From Paenibacillus nanensis (GTDB taxonomy: Bacteria > Bacillota > Bacilli > Paenibacillales > Paenibacillaceae), in the NCBI RefSeq assembly GCF_003583765.1, contig NZ_QXQA01000001.1, positions 124,001 through 188,000 on the forward strand: a stretch of 64,000 bases of DNA, written 5' to 3'. Shown here piece by piece: positions 26,602 to 35,173 of the stretch. Position 1 is the first letter of the stretch. The number at the start of each line of letters is the position of its first letter. The notes under the pieces were generated by a model. That model saw only the letters and a list, made by a program, of their open reading frames with translations. It was not told where the DNA came from and ran no database searches. The translations under genes were made by a program, and so were the position numbers.

Positions 26602-27912
26602 ATGAAGCAGAATCCCCTTCATCTTAAGAATAGAATCGTTTTTTTTGTCGTAGCCATTGTGATCTTGGCGGTTCTTACCAGTTCCAAGCTCTATTTCTCT
26701 TATCATATGGTCAACCAGTCGGCCACAACCGCGATCGCGAAGCAATATGTCGGAATCGCGGAACGGATCGCCGGCGGCCTTGACAAGGAGCTGTACGGGA
26801 AATTTCTCCAAACCAAGCAATACGGCGAGGAACGAGAGCGGATCAGCCAATATTTGAAGCAGTTCCGGGAGCCGACGGGCGCGCTGTTCGTCTACATTCT
26901 CATGCTCGACGACTCGGACGTAGCCAAGGCGATGGTATCGTCCATACCGGAAGGCGTGCGGGACCTGCCGATCGGCGGGGCGTGCACCGTGCCGGCGGAA
27001 CAAGTGAAGCAGGCCAAGCAAGGCATGAGCTACTATACGGGCATTATTCGGGACGAAGTGCATTCCGTCTCCTACCTGTCGGTTGGGGTGCCTTTCTACG
27101 GCGCCGACGGCGAAATGATGGGGGTCGTCGGCATCGACGTGCCGGCGGAGAGAGTAGAGCATGTGGGCGGGCAGGTTGTGAAGAGCAACGGCCTTGCCTT
27201 CGGCATCGACATCCTGTTCGCCGTTGTCCTGCTTGCCTCGGTGTTCTTCCTGAACATGTGGTATAAACGCAGGCTAAGAAGAGATCTCAAGGAAAGCGAA
27301 AGCGTGTATATTACGGAGCTCGGGAAAGTGACGGAGAGCATCAAGCTCAGCCGGCACGACATGATGAATCATCTGCAGGTGCTGAGGGGACTTCTGGAGA
27401 TGAAATATTACGACCGGGCCTTCGATTATTTGAAACGGATGTCGTCGGACTCCAAGCCGCTGGATCTGTCCATGCGCATCAAAAATCCGGTTCTGATGGT
27501 GCTGTTCCAGAGCAAATGGGAGCTTGCCCGCTCGAAAAACATCGATATCGAGTTCGACACGGACCTGAACGAATACGACCGCGTGGACGCCTTGGATTTA
27601 GTCAAGATCTGTTCCAATCTGCTGGATAACGCGATCGAGGCGGCTGACGTATACGAAGGCGAGCTCCCCCGGATGATTCGCGTCATCTGTAAAGCGAAGA
27701 GAGACAGCTATATCTTCGCCGTAGAAAATCCGGCGTTGCTTTCCGCGAAGGAGCAGAAATGCTTGTTCGAGCAGGGCTACACGACGAAATCGTCGCCAGA
27801 CAAGCTCAGAGGGAACGGGCTGACCATTATTAAGCGCACCGTGGAGAAGTATAACGGAAGCATTCATGTGAACTGCGAGGACGGCAAGGTATTCATTCAA
27901 GTTACGCTATAA
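26602..27912 (+). CDS. Spo0B/CitA-type sensor histidine kinase (orphan)
   Basis: Kinase of 436 residues with two membrane helices (about 12-32 and 192-218) around an extracellular PAS/Cache-like sensor. The cytoplasmic part has a Spo0B-type dimerisation helix SRHDMMNHLQVLRGLLEM with H252 as likely phosphorylation site, then a small ATPase domain (CSNLLDNAIEAA as N-box, RGNGLTIIKRTVEKY as G-box). This is the DcuS/CitA/NatK-like pattern. A near-consensus TATAAT at 26516 lies upstream. No response regulator is encoded nearby, so its partner must lie elsewhere. Confidence 0.82.
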   Translation: MKQNPLHLKNRIVFFVVAIVILAVLTSSKLYFSYHMVNQSATTAIAKQYVGIAERIAGGLDKELYGKFLQTKQYGEERERISQYLKQFREPTGALFVYILMLDDSDVAKAMVSSIPEGVRDLPIGGACTVPAEQVKQAKQGMSYYTGIIRDEVHSVSYLSVGVPFYGADGEMMGVVGIDVPAERVEHVGGQVVKSNGLAFGIDILFAVVLLASVFFLNMWYKRRLRRDLKESESVYITELGKVTESIKLSRHDMMNHLQVLRGLLEMKYYDRAFDYLKRMSSDSKPLDLSMRIKNPVLMVLFQSKWELARSKNIDIEFDTDLNEYDRVDALDLVKICSNLLDNAIEAADVYEGELPRMIRVICKAKRDSYIFAVENPALLSAKEQKCLFEQGYTTKSSPDKLRGNGLTIIKRTVEKYNGSIHVNCEDGKVFIQVTL

Positions 27913-28002
27913 TCAAAAGCAGGGAAATACTGCTGGTTAACAAGAGGCGGACCCTCTGATATAGTGATGAAGGGTTTCAATACATCATTGGAGGACATAC
28001 AC

Positions 28003-28215
28003 ATGGAGAAAAGCCCGAAATCGTTTATTGCGACGCTTCTGCTTTGCTTCTTCTTGGGAGGCTTGTCGATTCACCGTTTCTATGTCGGTAAAGCAGGTAC
28101 CGCCATTTTGCAAATCGTCACGTTGGGCGGTCTTGGCATTTGGCTGCTGATCGACTTCATTATGATTATCGTCGGCCAGTTTACAGATAAACAGGGAAGA
28201 AAGATCAAAGCCTAA
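28003..28215 (+). CDS. TM2 domain membrane protein
   Basis: Small protein of 70 residues with the TM2 pattern: a first helix with LLCFFLGGLSIHRFYVGK, a Gly-rich turn, and a second helix GIWLLIDFIMIIVGQF, then a short basic tail. TM2 proteins sit in the cytoplasmic membrane; their function in bacteria is unclear. ATG 28003 has TTGGAGGA 8 bases upstream; an in-frame ATG at 27964 lacks a ribosome site. It stands alone between the kinase and the convergent nitrate transporter. Confidence 0.85.
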   Translation: MEKSPKSFIATLLLCFFLGGLSIHRFYVGKAGTAILQIVTLGGLGIWLLIDFIMIIVGQFTDKQGRKIKA

Positions 28216-28274
28216 CTATATACGAACCACAACAGTTCCGTCTCGAGAGGCGGGGCATTTTTTATGGAGACAAA

Positions 28275-28307
28275 GCCCCTTCGCCATCTCCAGGACGAAG
28301 GGGCTTT
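28275..28307. terminator. Terminator hairpin between convergent genes
   Basis: Eleven-pair stem AAGCCCCTTCG / CGAAGGGGCTT directly before the minus-strand narK stop, with TTTC on the plus side and TTTG on the minus side. A weaker hairpin ending in TTTTTT (28234-28263) may serve the TM2 gene. Confidence 0.75.
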
Positions 28308-28310
28308 CTA

Positions 28311-29660
28311 TTATTTCGGCGCGGCCATCGAAGGCTGCTCGACCGGCGCCGTCGTCTTCGCTGCCACGAATGTTTTCACCTCGGCCCGTTTGCTTTGGTA
28401 GAAGATCCAATTCAGCGCAATGGCAACGACGTAGAAGGCGATGAAAATATAAAACGCGGTTACGTACGAGCCCGTCGAAGTGACCGACCACCCGAACAGC
28501 TTCGGAATGAAGAAGGAGCCGTACGCCGCGAATGCCGCGGTAAAGCCGAGTACGGGAGCCGCCTCTTTGACCGGGAAAATATAGGGGATCATCTGGAATG
28601 TCGAGCCCGAGCCGGTGCCTGCCGCCAAGAACAGAACAAGGAACGAAGTCAGGAACCCTGCAAAATGATTTTGCTGGATAAAGTAGATCACCGCCAGCGA
28701 ACCGATACCCATCATGAACAGCACAATCGAAGTGACTTTAGCGCCTCCGAATTTGTCGGACAGGAAGCCTCCGACCGGTCTAGCGGCCGCCGCGATGAAC
28801 GCGCCCAGGAACGCAAGCGACACATGCTCCGGGAACTGCGACTTGAGCAGCAGCGGGAATGCTGCGGAGAAGCCGATGAACGAGCCGAATGTTGCGACAT
28901 ACAGGTAGGTCATAATCCAAGTATGTTTCCGTTTCACGACGATGAATTGGCTGGCGAACGATTGCTTGGCGCCAGGCAGGTTATCCATGCCGAAGTAGGC
29001 GATAACGGTCATCAGCACAATCGGAATAACCCAGATGAAAGCGGCGTTCTGCAGCCAGACTTGCTGGCCGTCCGCCAACACTTGGCTATCGCCGGACAAT
29101 GCGGCGAATGTGCCTGCCGCAATGATGAGCGGCGTGACGAATTGAACGACGGATACGCCCATATTGCCGAGACCGCCGTTGAGGCCGAGCGCAGTCCCTT
29201 TCTCTTTTTTCGGATAGAAAAGGGAGATGTTGGCCAGCGAAGAAGAGAAGTTGCCGCCGCCAAGTCCGCATAATGCCGCCAGAAGCAGCATGACGGAATA
29301 TGGGGTGTCCGGATTTTGCACGGCGATGCCGATGCCGATCGATGGGACGAGCAGGACCGCAGTCGAGATGACGGTCCAGTAGCGGCCGCCGACGATCCCG
29401 ACAGCGAAGGTGTAGACGAAGCGCAAGGTTGCGCCGACCAAACCCGGAATGGCCGCCAGGGTGAACAGCTGCTCCTCCGTAAACTGGAATCCGACATCGT
29501 TAAGCCGGACGGCGACAACGGACCAGATTTGCCAGACGATAAACGCGAGCATCAGGGAAGGGATAGATATCCATAGGTTGCGCGTTGCATGCCGCTTTCC
29601 TTCCTTGCTCCAGAACGACGGGTTTTCGGGCTCCCATTGTTGAATTCTTGATCTTGCCAT
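28311..29660 (-). CDS. narK: NarK-type nitrate/nitrite MFS transporter (locus A)
   Basis: Major facilitator of 449 residues with 12 predicted helices. It carries the nitrate-transporter signature glycine runs in two places (GLGGGNFSSSLANISLFYPK with KGTALGLNGGLGNMG) and a C-terminal extension. It resembles the NarK group that exchanges nitrate for nitrite during respiration. ATG 29660 has AGGAGG 8 bases upstream; the longer frame reads through the promoter. Its promoter region carries an Fnr-type box at the activating distance. It is divergent from the nitrate-reductase cluster that starts at 29918. Confidence 0.9.
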   Translation of the reverse strand: MARSRIQQWEPENPSFWSKEGKRHATRNLWISIPSLMLAFIVWQIWSVVAVRLNDVGFQFTEEQLFTLAAIPGLVGATLRFVYTFAVGIVGGRYWTVISTAVLLVPSIGIGIAVQNPDTPYSVMLLLAALCGLGGGNFSSSLANISLFYPKKEKGTALGLNGGLGNMGVSVVQFVTPLIIAAGTFAALSGDSQVLADGQQVWLQNAAFIWVIPIVLMTVIAYFGMDNLPGAKQSFASQFIVVKRKHTWIMTYLYVATFGSFIGFSAAFPLLLKSQFPEHVSLAFLGAFIAAAARPVGGFLSDKFGGAKVTSIVLFMMGIGSLAVIYFIQQNHFAGFLTSFLVLFLAAGTGSGSTFQMIPYIFPVKEAAPVLGFTAAFAAYGSFFIPKLFGWSVTSTGSYVTAFYIFIAFYVVAIALNWIFYQSKRAEVKTFVAAKTTAPVEQPSMAAPK

Positions 29661-29729
29661 TACAGTTCCTCCTATCGAGAGCGTCCACGGGCTGAAGCTT
29701 GTAGGACTGCTCCCGTCTGTGATGGACTC

Positions 29730-29773
29730 AGTGTAGCAAAGCGCGGGAGCGCCCAACTGTAATATTGGTCACA
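29730..29773 (-). promoter_or_regulatory. Fnr-type box and promoter of narK
   Basis: TGTAATATTGGTCACA (29758-29773) matches TGTGA-N6-TCACA with one change. On the minus strand a -10-like TACACT (29730-29735) places the start of transcription near 29723, so the box is centred about 42 bases upstream: the class II position at which Fnr activates. Confidence 0.75.
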
Positions 29774-29826
29774 GTTCGATTGGCAAAATTGTGTCGATAT
29801 TGGGGATAGAAGAGGACAGTAATGGA

Positions 29827-29867
29827 AGAAGGCCCATGCTATGATTTTCGTCACAGCAGGGCCTTCT
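29827..29867 (+). promoter_or_regulatory. Second Fnr-type box enclosed in an inverted repeat
   Basis: TATGATTTTCGTCACA (29840-29855) matches TGTGA-N6-TCACA with one change and lies 63 bases before the cytochrome b-like gene. It is framed by arms GAAGGCCC / GGGCCTTC with inner TGCT/AGCA, so the box forms the loop of a long hairpin ending TTCTTTC. The hairpin could isolate the two divergent units, or simply be an extra operator. Confidence 0.6.
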
Positions 29868-29917
29868 TTCGTTGTGGTCTACTTAGTACATCACTTAATG
29901 GCAAGGGGCAATGAAGG

Positions 29918-30958
29918 ATGAATCGAGCATTTGCTTCGAGATGGGCGCGCAACGTGTTCCTGACGGTTTGCGGGTTGTTGGTCATGATTTATATCGGTTC
30001 GCGTTTCTTCACGCATATCGATTTGGCGCTGTATGGCTATATGGTTGGCACGGTCGTTTTTATAGGGGGCTTCTTCTACCGCTTCATGGCGTGGGGGGAC
30101 CGTCCGCCGACCAGAATCATCCTTAAGAAGGGGATGCGGCTGCTGTTCCGGAGGTCGACGCCGAAGACCGCGGCGGACCAGCTGGTCGTGTACCGGTTTA
30201 TTTGGAACCGGGGCTGGTACCGCTGGCTGCAGCATATTTTGCTCGGATGGGGCTGCATCCTGTCCGCGTTCGTGACATTCCCCTTAGTATTCGGATGGAT
30301 GTATTTCACGATGTCGGATAACGGTTATTACACCGTCGTCGGCTTCGGGATCGACCTCGTGCGCGTAAAGGCGGACGGCATTTTGGCCTTCCTCTTCTAT
30401 AACGCGCTGAACATTACGGCATTTATGGTGATCGGCGGCGTGTGCATGGCGCTTTACCGCCGCGTCCGCAATATGCAGGCTCGCGCGGAACAGAGCTTCG
30501 CTTACGATTTCCTGCCGTTATACCTGCTATTATTCATCTCGATTACCGGTTTAATTCTGACGTTTAACAATATTTTTCTGGATGGGTTCGCGCATCCCGT
30601 TATGTCCATGATCCATCAATGGTCGGTCATTATTACGCTTATTTATTTGCCGTTCGGCAAGCTGGCGCATATCCCGTTCCGTCCTATGAGCGTGCTGGCG
30701 AGAAACTATCGCGAGCATTATGCGGAGAAGGCGCCGAAAGCCTGCAGAGTGTGCGGCACGCATTTCGTATCGGAGGAGCAGTCGCAGGATGTTGTCGATG
30801 TGCTGAAGCAGAGCAGCCTCGAATTCGTGACCGAAGAAGGCTATCATCTTGCGGAGCTGTGCTTGCCTTGCCGCAGGAAATACCGGATGTCCCGGTTCAC
30901 GGGCGTCCCGACTCATCAGATTCGCGTAAAGGAGAGCAATCAAAATGCCAAAGGATAA
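29918..30958 (+). CDS. Cytochrome b-like (NarI/DsrM-type) membrane protein with C-terminal zinc-ribbon-like Cys pairs
   Basis: Membrane protein of 346 residues with about five or six helices. Histidines lie in or next to helices (LQHILLGWG, VMSMIHQWSVIITLIYLPFGKLAHIPF), as expected for haem b ligation in NarI-like quinol-oxidising subunits. The last 70 residues are cytoplasmic and hold two Cys pairs, CRVC and CLPC, spaced like a rubredoxin or zinc ribbon; these may contact the iron-sulphur protein. It overlaps the reductase gene by 14 bases. The likely task is to feed quinol electrons to the nitrate reductase. Assignment to NarI is by pattern only. Confidence 0.72.
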   Translation: MNRAFASRWARNVFLTVCGLLVMIYIGSRFFTHIDLALYGYMVGTVVFIGGFFYRFMAWGDRPPTRIILKKGMRLLFRRSTPKTAADQLVVYRFIWNRGWYRWLQHILLGWGCILSAFVTFPLVFGWMYFTMSDNGYYTVVGFGIDLVRVKADGILAFLFYNALNITAFMVIGGVCMALYRRVRNMQARAEQSFAYDFLPLYLLLFISITGLILTFNNIFLDGFAHPVMSMIHQWSVIITLIYLPFGKLAHIPFRPMSVLARNYREHYAEKAPKACRVCGTHFVSEEQSQDVVDVLKQSSLEFVTEEGYHLAELCLPCRRKYRMSRFTGVPTHQIRVKESNQNAKG

Positions 30959-33125
30959 ATTTTTTAAGGAAGTCGAGAACAAGCGCCATCCGGGCGAACG
31001 GCTGGTTCCGACGCATTGCTCCTACTGCGGGATGCAGTGCGGGATGAATCTGCGCGTCGATACCGCCGCGAACCGGATCATCGGGGTGGAGCCCCGCTAT
31101 GACTGGCCGGTGACGTTAGGCAAGATGTGTCCGAAAGGCGTGACCGCTTATCAGCAGACGAATCATGACGACAGATTGATGAAGCCCCTCATTCGCGACG
31201 ACCGCTCGCTGCGGGGAACGAAGAAAGGGTTCCGCGAGGCCACTTGGGAGGAGGCATACGATCTGGTCGTGCGCCGATTCCGGGAGCTCCAAAGCTCATA
31301 CGGCGCGGATTCGCTTTCCGTATTCAGCGGCGTCTCGATGACGAACGAGAAATGTTACTTGACGGGCAAGTTCGCGCGGGTCGGCCTGCGCACCCGCTAC
31401 ATCGATTATAACGGCCGTTTCTGCATGTCGAGCGCGGCGGCCGGATTCATGCGAACGTTCGGCATCGACCGGGGGTCGACGCTGCCTTGGACGGATCTGC
31501 ATGAGACCGATTGCTTGTTCATCGCAGGGAGCAACACGGCGGAATGTCACCCGACATCGATGTTCCGCATCTGGGAGGTGCAAAACCGCGGCGGCTATCT
31601 CATCGTCGTCGATCCAAGGGAGACGCCGATTGCCAGAAGAGCGGATGTTCATCTGGACCTGCGTCCGGGAACGGATCTGGCGCTTGCCAACTGCATGGTT
31701 CATCTTCTGATCGAAGGCGGGTATACAGACAAGGCGTTTATCGAGGCGCACACAAGCGGGATCGCGGAGCTCGCGGAGCTGGTAAAGGCGTTTACGCCTG
31801 AATATACAAGCGAAATTACGGGCGTGGATCCGGATAAGCTGCGACGCGCGGCCGACATTTACGGCAAAGCGCCGAACGCCGTCGTCATGTTCGCGCGCGG
31901 CATCGAGCAGCAGCATAAAGGCTCGGACAACGTCTCGGCTTATACGAATATGTGCCTGGTGACGGGCAAGATCGGCCGTCCGAAATCCGGCGTCGCGACC
32001 TTTACGGGCCAAGGCAACGGCCAAGGCGGAAGAGAGCACGGCCAGAAGGCTGACGCTCTGCCGGGCTACCGGAAGATCGCGAACCCTAAGCATGTCGAGG
32101 AAGTCGCGAAGGTATGGGGAATCCGTCCGGAGGAAATGCCGCAGCCCGGCGTGTCCGCTTATGAGATGTTCGGGCTGATGAAGGAGAAGACGATTCGCGG
32201 CTTGTACCTGCTATGCTCGAATCCGGCGGTTTCCGCGCCTAATCTGAATGAGGTGAGAGCGGCTTTGATGAGTCTCGACTTCATGGTCTGCTCGGATATT
32301 TTCTTGTCCGAATCGGCCGAATATGCCGATGTCGTGCTTCCGTCTACCACATGGAGCGAGGACGAAGGCACGGTTACGAATCTGGAGGGGCGCATTATCA
32401 AAATCAACAAAGCGCAGGAGCCGGTCGGAGAGTCCAAGCCGGATTGGCTGATGCAGGTGGAGCTGGCGGAGCGTCTCGGAAGAGGCGAATACTTCCGTCA
32501 TCTGACTTCGGCGCAGGCCATCAACGACGAGTTTCGGCTGGCCTCCAAAGGCGGCTATGCCGATTATTACGGCGCGACATGGGAGAAGATCGACCGCCAG
32601 CAGGGCGTCTTCTGGCCTTGCAAGGACGAACAGGATCCCGGCACGCCGCATATGTTTCTGGACAAGAAATTTTACCATCCCGACGGTAAGGCAAAGCTCT
32701 GCGCGCTCCCTTACCGTCCTCCGGCGGAGGAGCCTTGCGAAAGCTATCCGCTTCGCCTGACGACGGGGCGGGTTGTGTACCATTATTTGTCGGGCAATCA
32801 GACTCGCCGCATTCCGTTCCTGCACGCGATGTGCCCGGAACCGTTCGTGGAGGTGCATCCGGAAACCGCGCGCCTCTACGGTATCGAGCACGAGGAAATC
32901 GTAAAGCTTCGGACACGGAGGGGGCAAGCCAATTTCAAAGTGAAAATAACGGAGGCGATCCGCCCGGATACGGTGTTCGTGCCGTATCATTTCGGCCATG
33001 ACGAATCCGTGAATCTGCTTACGATTGCGGCGCTCGATCCGATGTCGCGAATGCCGGAATTCAAGGCCTGCGCCGTACAAATCGATAAAGCGCCGCAAGG
33101 CCAGCCGCTGCAAGCAGCAAAGTGA
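30945..33125 (+). CDS. Nas/Nap-type molybdopterin nitrate reductase catalytic subunit (locus A)
   Basis: Molybdenum bis-MGD oxidoreductase of 726 residues. It has the N-terminal [4Fe-4S] motif (C25, C28, C32, C62), the molybdenum-ligand cysteine in DYNGRFCMSSAA, the cofactor segment TGQGNGQGGREHGQ, and a C-terminal molydopterin-binding domain (LRLTTGRVVYHYLSGNQTRR). The Cys ligand and length place it with cytoplasmic NasC/NarB and periplasmic NapA rather than NarG. There is no Tat signal, so it should stay in the cytoplasm. AAAGGAGAG precedes the ATG. It is paralogous to the gene at 58208, but its neighbours here are membrane and iron-sulphur proteins rather than NasB. Confidence 0.88.
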   Translation: MPKDKFFKEVENKRHPGERLVPTHCSYCGMQCGMNLRVDTAANRIIGVEPRYDWPVTLGKMCPKGVTAYQQTNHDDRLMKPLIRDDRSLRGTKKGFREATWEEAYDLVVRRFRELQSSYGADSLSVFSGVSMTNEKCYLTGKFARVGLRTRYIDYNGRFCMSSAAAGFMRTFGIDRGSTLPWTDLHETDCLFIAGSNTAECHPTSMFRIWEVQNRGGYLIVVDPRETPIARRADVHLDLRPGTDLALANCMVHLLIEGGYTDKAFIEAHTSGIAELAELVKAFTPEYTSEITGVDPDKLRRAADIYGKAPNAVVMFARGIEQQHKGSDNVSAYTNMCLVTGKIGRPKSGVATFTGQGNGQGGREHGQKADALPGYRKIANPKHVEEVAKVWGIRPEEMPQPGVSAYEMFGLMKEKTIRGLYLLCSNPAVSAPNLNEVRAALMSLDFMVCSDIFLSESAEYADVVLPSTTWSEDEGTVTNLEGRIIKINKAQEPVGESKPDWLMQVELAERLGRGEYFRHLTSAQAINDEFRLASKGGYADYYGATWEKIDRQQGVFWPCKDEQDPGTPHMFLDKKFYHPDGKAKLCALPYRPPAEEPCESYPLRLTTGRVVYHYLSGNQTRRIPFLHAMCPEPFVEVHPETARLYGIEHEEIVKLRTRRGQANFKVKITEAIRPDTVFVPYHFGHDESVNLLTIAALDPMSRMPEFKACAVQIDKAPQGQPLQAAK

Positions 33126-33137
33126 GGCGATAAAACG

Positions 33138-33701
33138 ATGAAGAAGCATTTATATATCGAAATGGACAACTGCATCGGCTGCCGCAGCTGCTTGGCGGCG
33201 TGCACCCAATGCGGCGGCCATGACGAACGCAACCGCAACTATGTCTACGACGTGAATCCGCTCGTGAACCGGCAGACGATACCGCTTATGTGCCTGCACT
33301 GCGTCAATCCGGCATGCGCGAGAAGCTGCCCGGCTCAAGCCATTCAGGTTACCCCGGAAGGCGCCGTGCTGTCCGCTCTGGTGGAGAAGTGCATCGGCTG
33401 CCAGAACTGCACGATCGCCTGCCCTTACGGCATACCGAAGTTTGATGAAGAGCAGAATTTGATGTACAAATGCGATCTGTGCTACGACCGGACCAAAGAC
33501 GGCATTCCGCCGATGTGCGCGTCCGTCTGTCCGACCAACACGCTTCAATGGCTGACGGAAGAGGAACTGCAGGAGAAACAAGAGCGGCATAAGCTCGGCA
33601 AATGGACGGCCAGCCATATACCGGATCATCCGCTTGAAGGCGAGACGAATGTGAGAATTAGCCTGCCCGGCATTTTGCAAGGTGTGCAGAAGCTGTTCTG
33701 A
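33138..33701 (+). CDS. Four-cluster ferredoxin-type electron transfer subunit
   Basis: Iron-sulphur protein of 187 residues with four Cys motifs of the NrfC/DmsB/PhsB kind: CIGCRSCLAAC, CLHCVNPACARSCP, CIGCQNCTIACPYG and CDLCYDR with CASVCPT. These should hold four [4Fe-4S] clusters. No signal sequence is present, so it works in the cytoplasm and probably relays electrons between the membrane subunit and the molybdenum subunit encoded just upstream (12-base gap). Confidence 0.92.
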   Translation: MKKHLYIEMDNCIGCRSCLAACTQCGGHDERNRNYVYDVNPLVNRQTIPLMCLHCVNPACARSCPAQAIQVTPEGAVLSALVEKCIGCQNCTIACPYGIPKFDEEQNLMYKCDLCYDRTKDGIPPMCASVCPTNTLQWLTEEELQEKQERHKLGKWTASHIPDHPLEGETNVRISLPGILQGVQKLF

Positions 33702-33715
33702 GAGGAGGAATCGGC

Positions 33716-34264
33716 ATGATGGAGCAGGATCAGGAGAAACGGGACCGGAATGGATCCCGCGTTCCATATGACGAAGATAATTATACGCACAATATCCGCA
33801 AAGATAATGAGAGAAATCTTGACCGGCGAAGCTTCTTGAAGACGATGGCGGGAGCCGCAGGCGTGTTCGCGATATCGACGCTCCCATGGGGAGCGATCGC
33901 GGCTAAGTATCTCGTGAATCCGAGCAAGCGGACGTACCCGGTGAAGAAGCTCGCGGCGCTAGACGCGATGAAGGCAGGCGATGCGATCGAGTTCGTGTAT
34001 CCGGGCGAGCATGACACCGCGCTTCTGGTGCGCCTCTCCGATCAAGAATTTAAGGCTTACCACAATGCATGTACCCATTTGAAATGTCCTGTTTTTTGGA
34101 GCAAGGAAAAGGATGAGCTTGTTTGCCCCTGCCATCATGGCTTGTTCGACGTCCATACGGGAAAGCCGACCGCAGGTCCTCCGCGGCGGCCGCTGCCGGA
34201 AATAGAGCTGTCGATCGAGAATGGGGCGGTCTATGCGACTGGGGTGAAGCGGTATGAAGCGTAG
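33716..34264 (+). CDS. Tat-exported Rieske [2Fe-2S] protein
   Basis: Protein of 182 residues with a twin-arginine signal (NLDRRSFLKTMAGAAGVFA, about 37-55) that is likely kept as a membrane anchor, and a Rieske domain with both ligand boxes, CTHLKCPVFW and CPCHHGLFD, followed by the Pro loop TAGPPRRPLP. It resembles QcrA-type Rieske subunits. Export would put it on the outer face of the membrane, where it could take electrons from quinol. Its presence in a nitrate reductase cluster is unusual in Bacillota. GAGGAGG precedes the ATG. It overlaps the next small gene. Confidence 0.9.
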   Translation: MMEQDQEKRDRNGSRVPYDEDNYTHNIRKDNERNLDRRSFLKTMAGAAGVFAISTLPWGAIAAKYLVNPSKRTYPVKKLAALDAMKAGDAIEFVYPGEHDTALLVRLSDQEFKAYHNACTHLKCPVFWSKEKDELVCPCHHGLFDVHTGKPTAGPPRRPLPEIELSIENGAVYATGVKRYEA

Positions 34265-34457
34265 CTACAGGGGCGTTATCTATATGAGCTTCGTGCTGCT
34301 GCTCCATATCGTGTTTACGCAGCAGGTCGTCAACGCGTTCTTTTACGAGCAGTATGGGAAGGTCCTCGTGTTCGCCGGATTGAACGTCCTTATGTTCCCG
34401 GTCGCGCTGTGGATATACCGACGGGAACGGAATGTCAGGGATGAAGGAGAGGGCTGA
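34254..34457 (+). CDS. Small two-helix membrane protein of nitrate locus A
   Basis: Protein of 67 residues with two hydrophobic helices (about 8-25 and 36-54) and charged ends; I do not recognise a family. It overlaps the Rieske stop by 11 bases and the next gene follows after 2 bases, so it belongs to the same transcript. It may be an assembly factor or small subunit of the membrane complex. No haem or metal ligand is evident apart from one His near the first helix. Confidence 0.68.
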   Translation: MKRSYRGVIYMSFVLLLHIVFTQQVVNAFFYEQYGKVLVFAGLNVLMFPVALWIYRRERNVRDEGEG

Positions 34458-34459
34458 GG

Positions 34460-34804
34460 ATGGCTTGCGAATATAACATCGATATTTGTTTTGCGCGCCC
34501 GGGTCTGGATCTGGGGGAGCCGGCGCTCCTCGGCCGGGAAGCGGGCGAGCTGCTGAAGAGTCTGCTTCCCGGGGCGATTCTCTATATGGAGGAAGTTGAA
34601 GAAGAGGGTCATGAAGTCGTCATTGCGCGTCTGAATGGCCTCGCGGCATGGGCATCGGAGGAGCAGTTTTTGGATTGGCTAGATAGGCGGCTCCCGGAAT
34701 CATGGTGGATGTGGATTGCCGGGATCAAAGCGGAGGTCATCCTGAAGGAAGATGCCGGGCCGTGCCGGCTGAGGAAGCGAGGAATACAGCGTGAACGAGC
34801 TTGA
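34460..34804 (+). CDS. Uncharacterised acidic protein of nitrate locus A
   Basis: Soluble protein of 114 residues that I do not recognise. It is acidic in the middle (MEEVEEEGHEV), has a Trp-rich patch (LPESWWMWIAG) and a basic C-terminal tail. There are two Cys residues but no cluster motif. GAAGGAGAG precedes ATG 34460. Position in the cluster suggests a maturation chaperone for the molybdenum enzyme, similar in role to NapD or NarJ, but there is no sequence proof. Confidence 0.6.
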   Translation: MACEYNIDICFARPGLDLGEPALLGREAGELLKSLLPGAILYMEEVEEEGHEVVIARLNGLAAWASEEQFLDWLDRRLPESWWMWIAGIKAEVILKEDAGPCRLRKRGIQRERA

Positions 34805-35093
34805 AAAGCAGCTGAAACCGTTATACGGCAGAAAAGTAGAGGTGAGGATTGAGGATGCTTCCGGAGAGGGGCCTGTTGCGCCGCCTCGAGTCTTTGAATT
34901 GGTGAGGGTCAAGCTTGAGAATAGCAGCGGGGGGACCGGGTTGATATGCGATCTCAGCGTGACGCAGCATGTGACGATCCCGGTCTTTAGCGATGGCAGC
35001 ACAAAGTTTATTTCGGAAGGTCCGGACAGTCCCCGGCTTATATCGGAGGATCGCGGCGCGCAGCTTGTTTATTCGCTTGTCTGGATGCCGTAG
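34791..35093 (+). CDS. Uncharacterised small protein of nitrate locus A
   Basis: Protein of 100 residues, GTG start at 34791 inside the end of the previous gene (14-base overlap), with GCGAGGA upstream. It starts with a short helix (MNELEKQLKPLYGRKVEVRIED) shown here in part, then beta-rich sequence (FELVRVKLENSSGGTG, QHVTIPVFSDG). No known motif. The overlap supports translation coupling. Confidence 0.55.
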   Translation: MNELEKQLKPLYGRKVEVRIEDASGEGPVAPPRVFELVRVKLENSSGGTGLICDLSVTQHVTIPVFSDGSTKFISEGPDSPRLISEDRGAQLVYSLVWMP

Positions 35094-35173
35094 CACTTTT
35101 AGCCGGCAGGCATGCGCGGTACGGTTTACATCCTCGTATCCTGGGCAACGCTTTGTAATGGAGGTGGTTCGGG

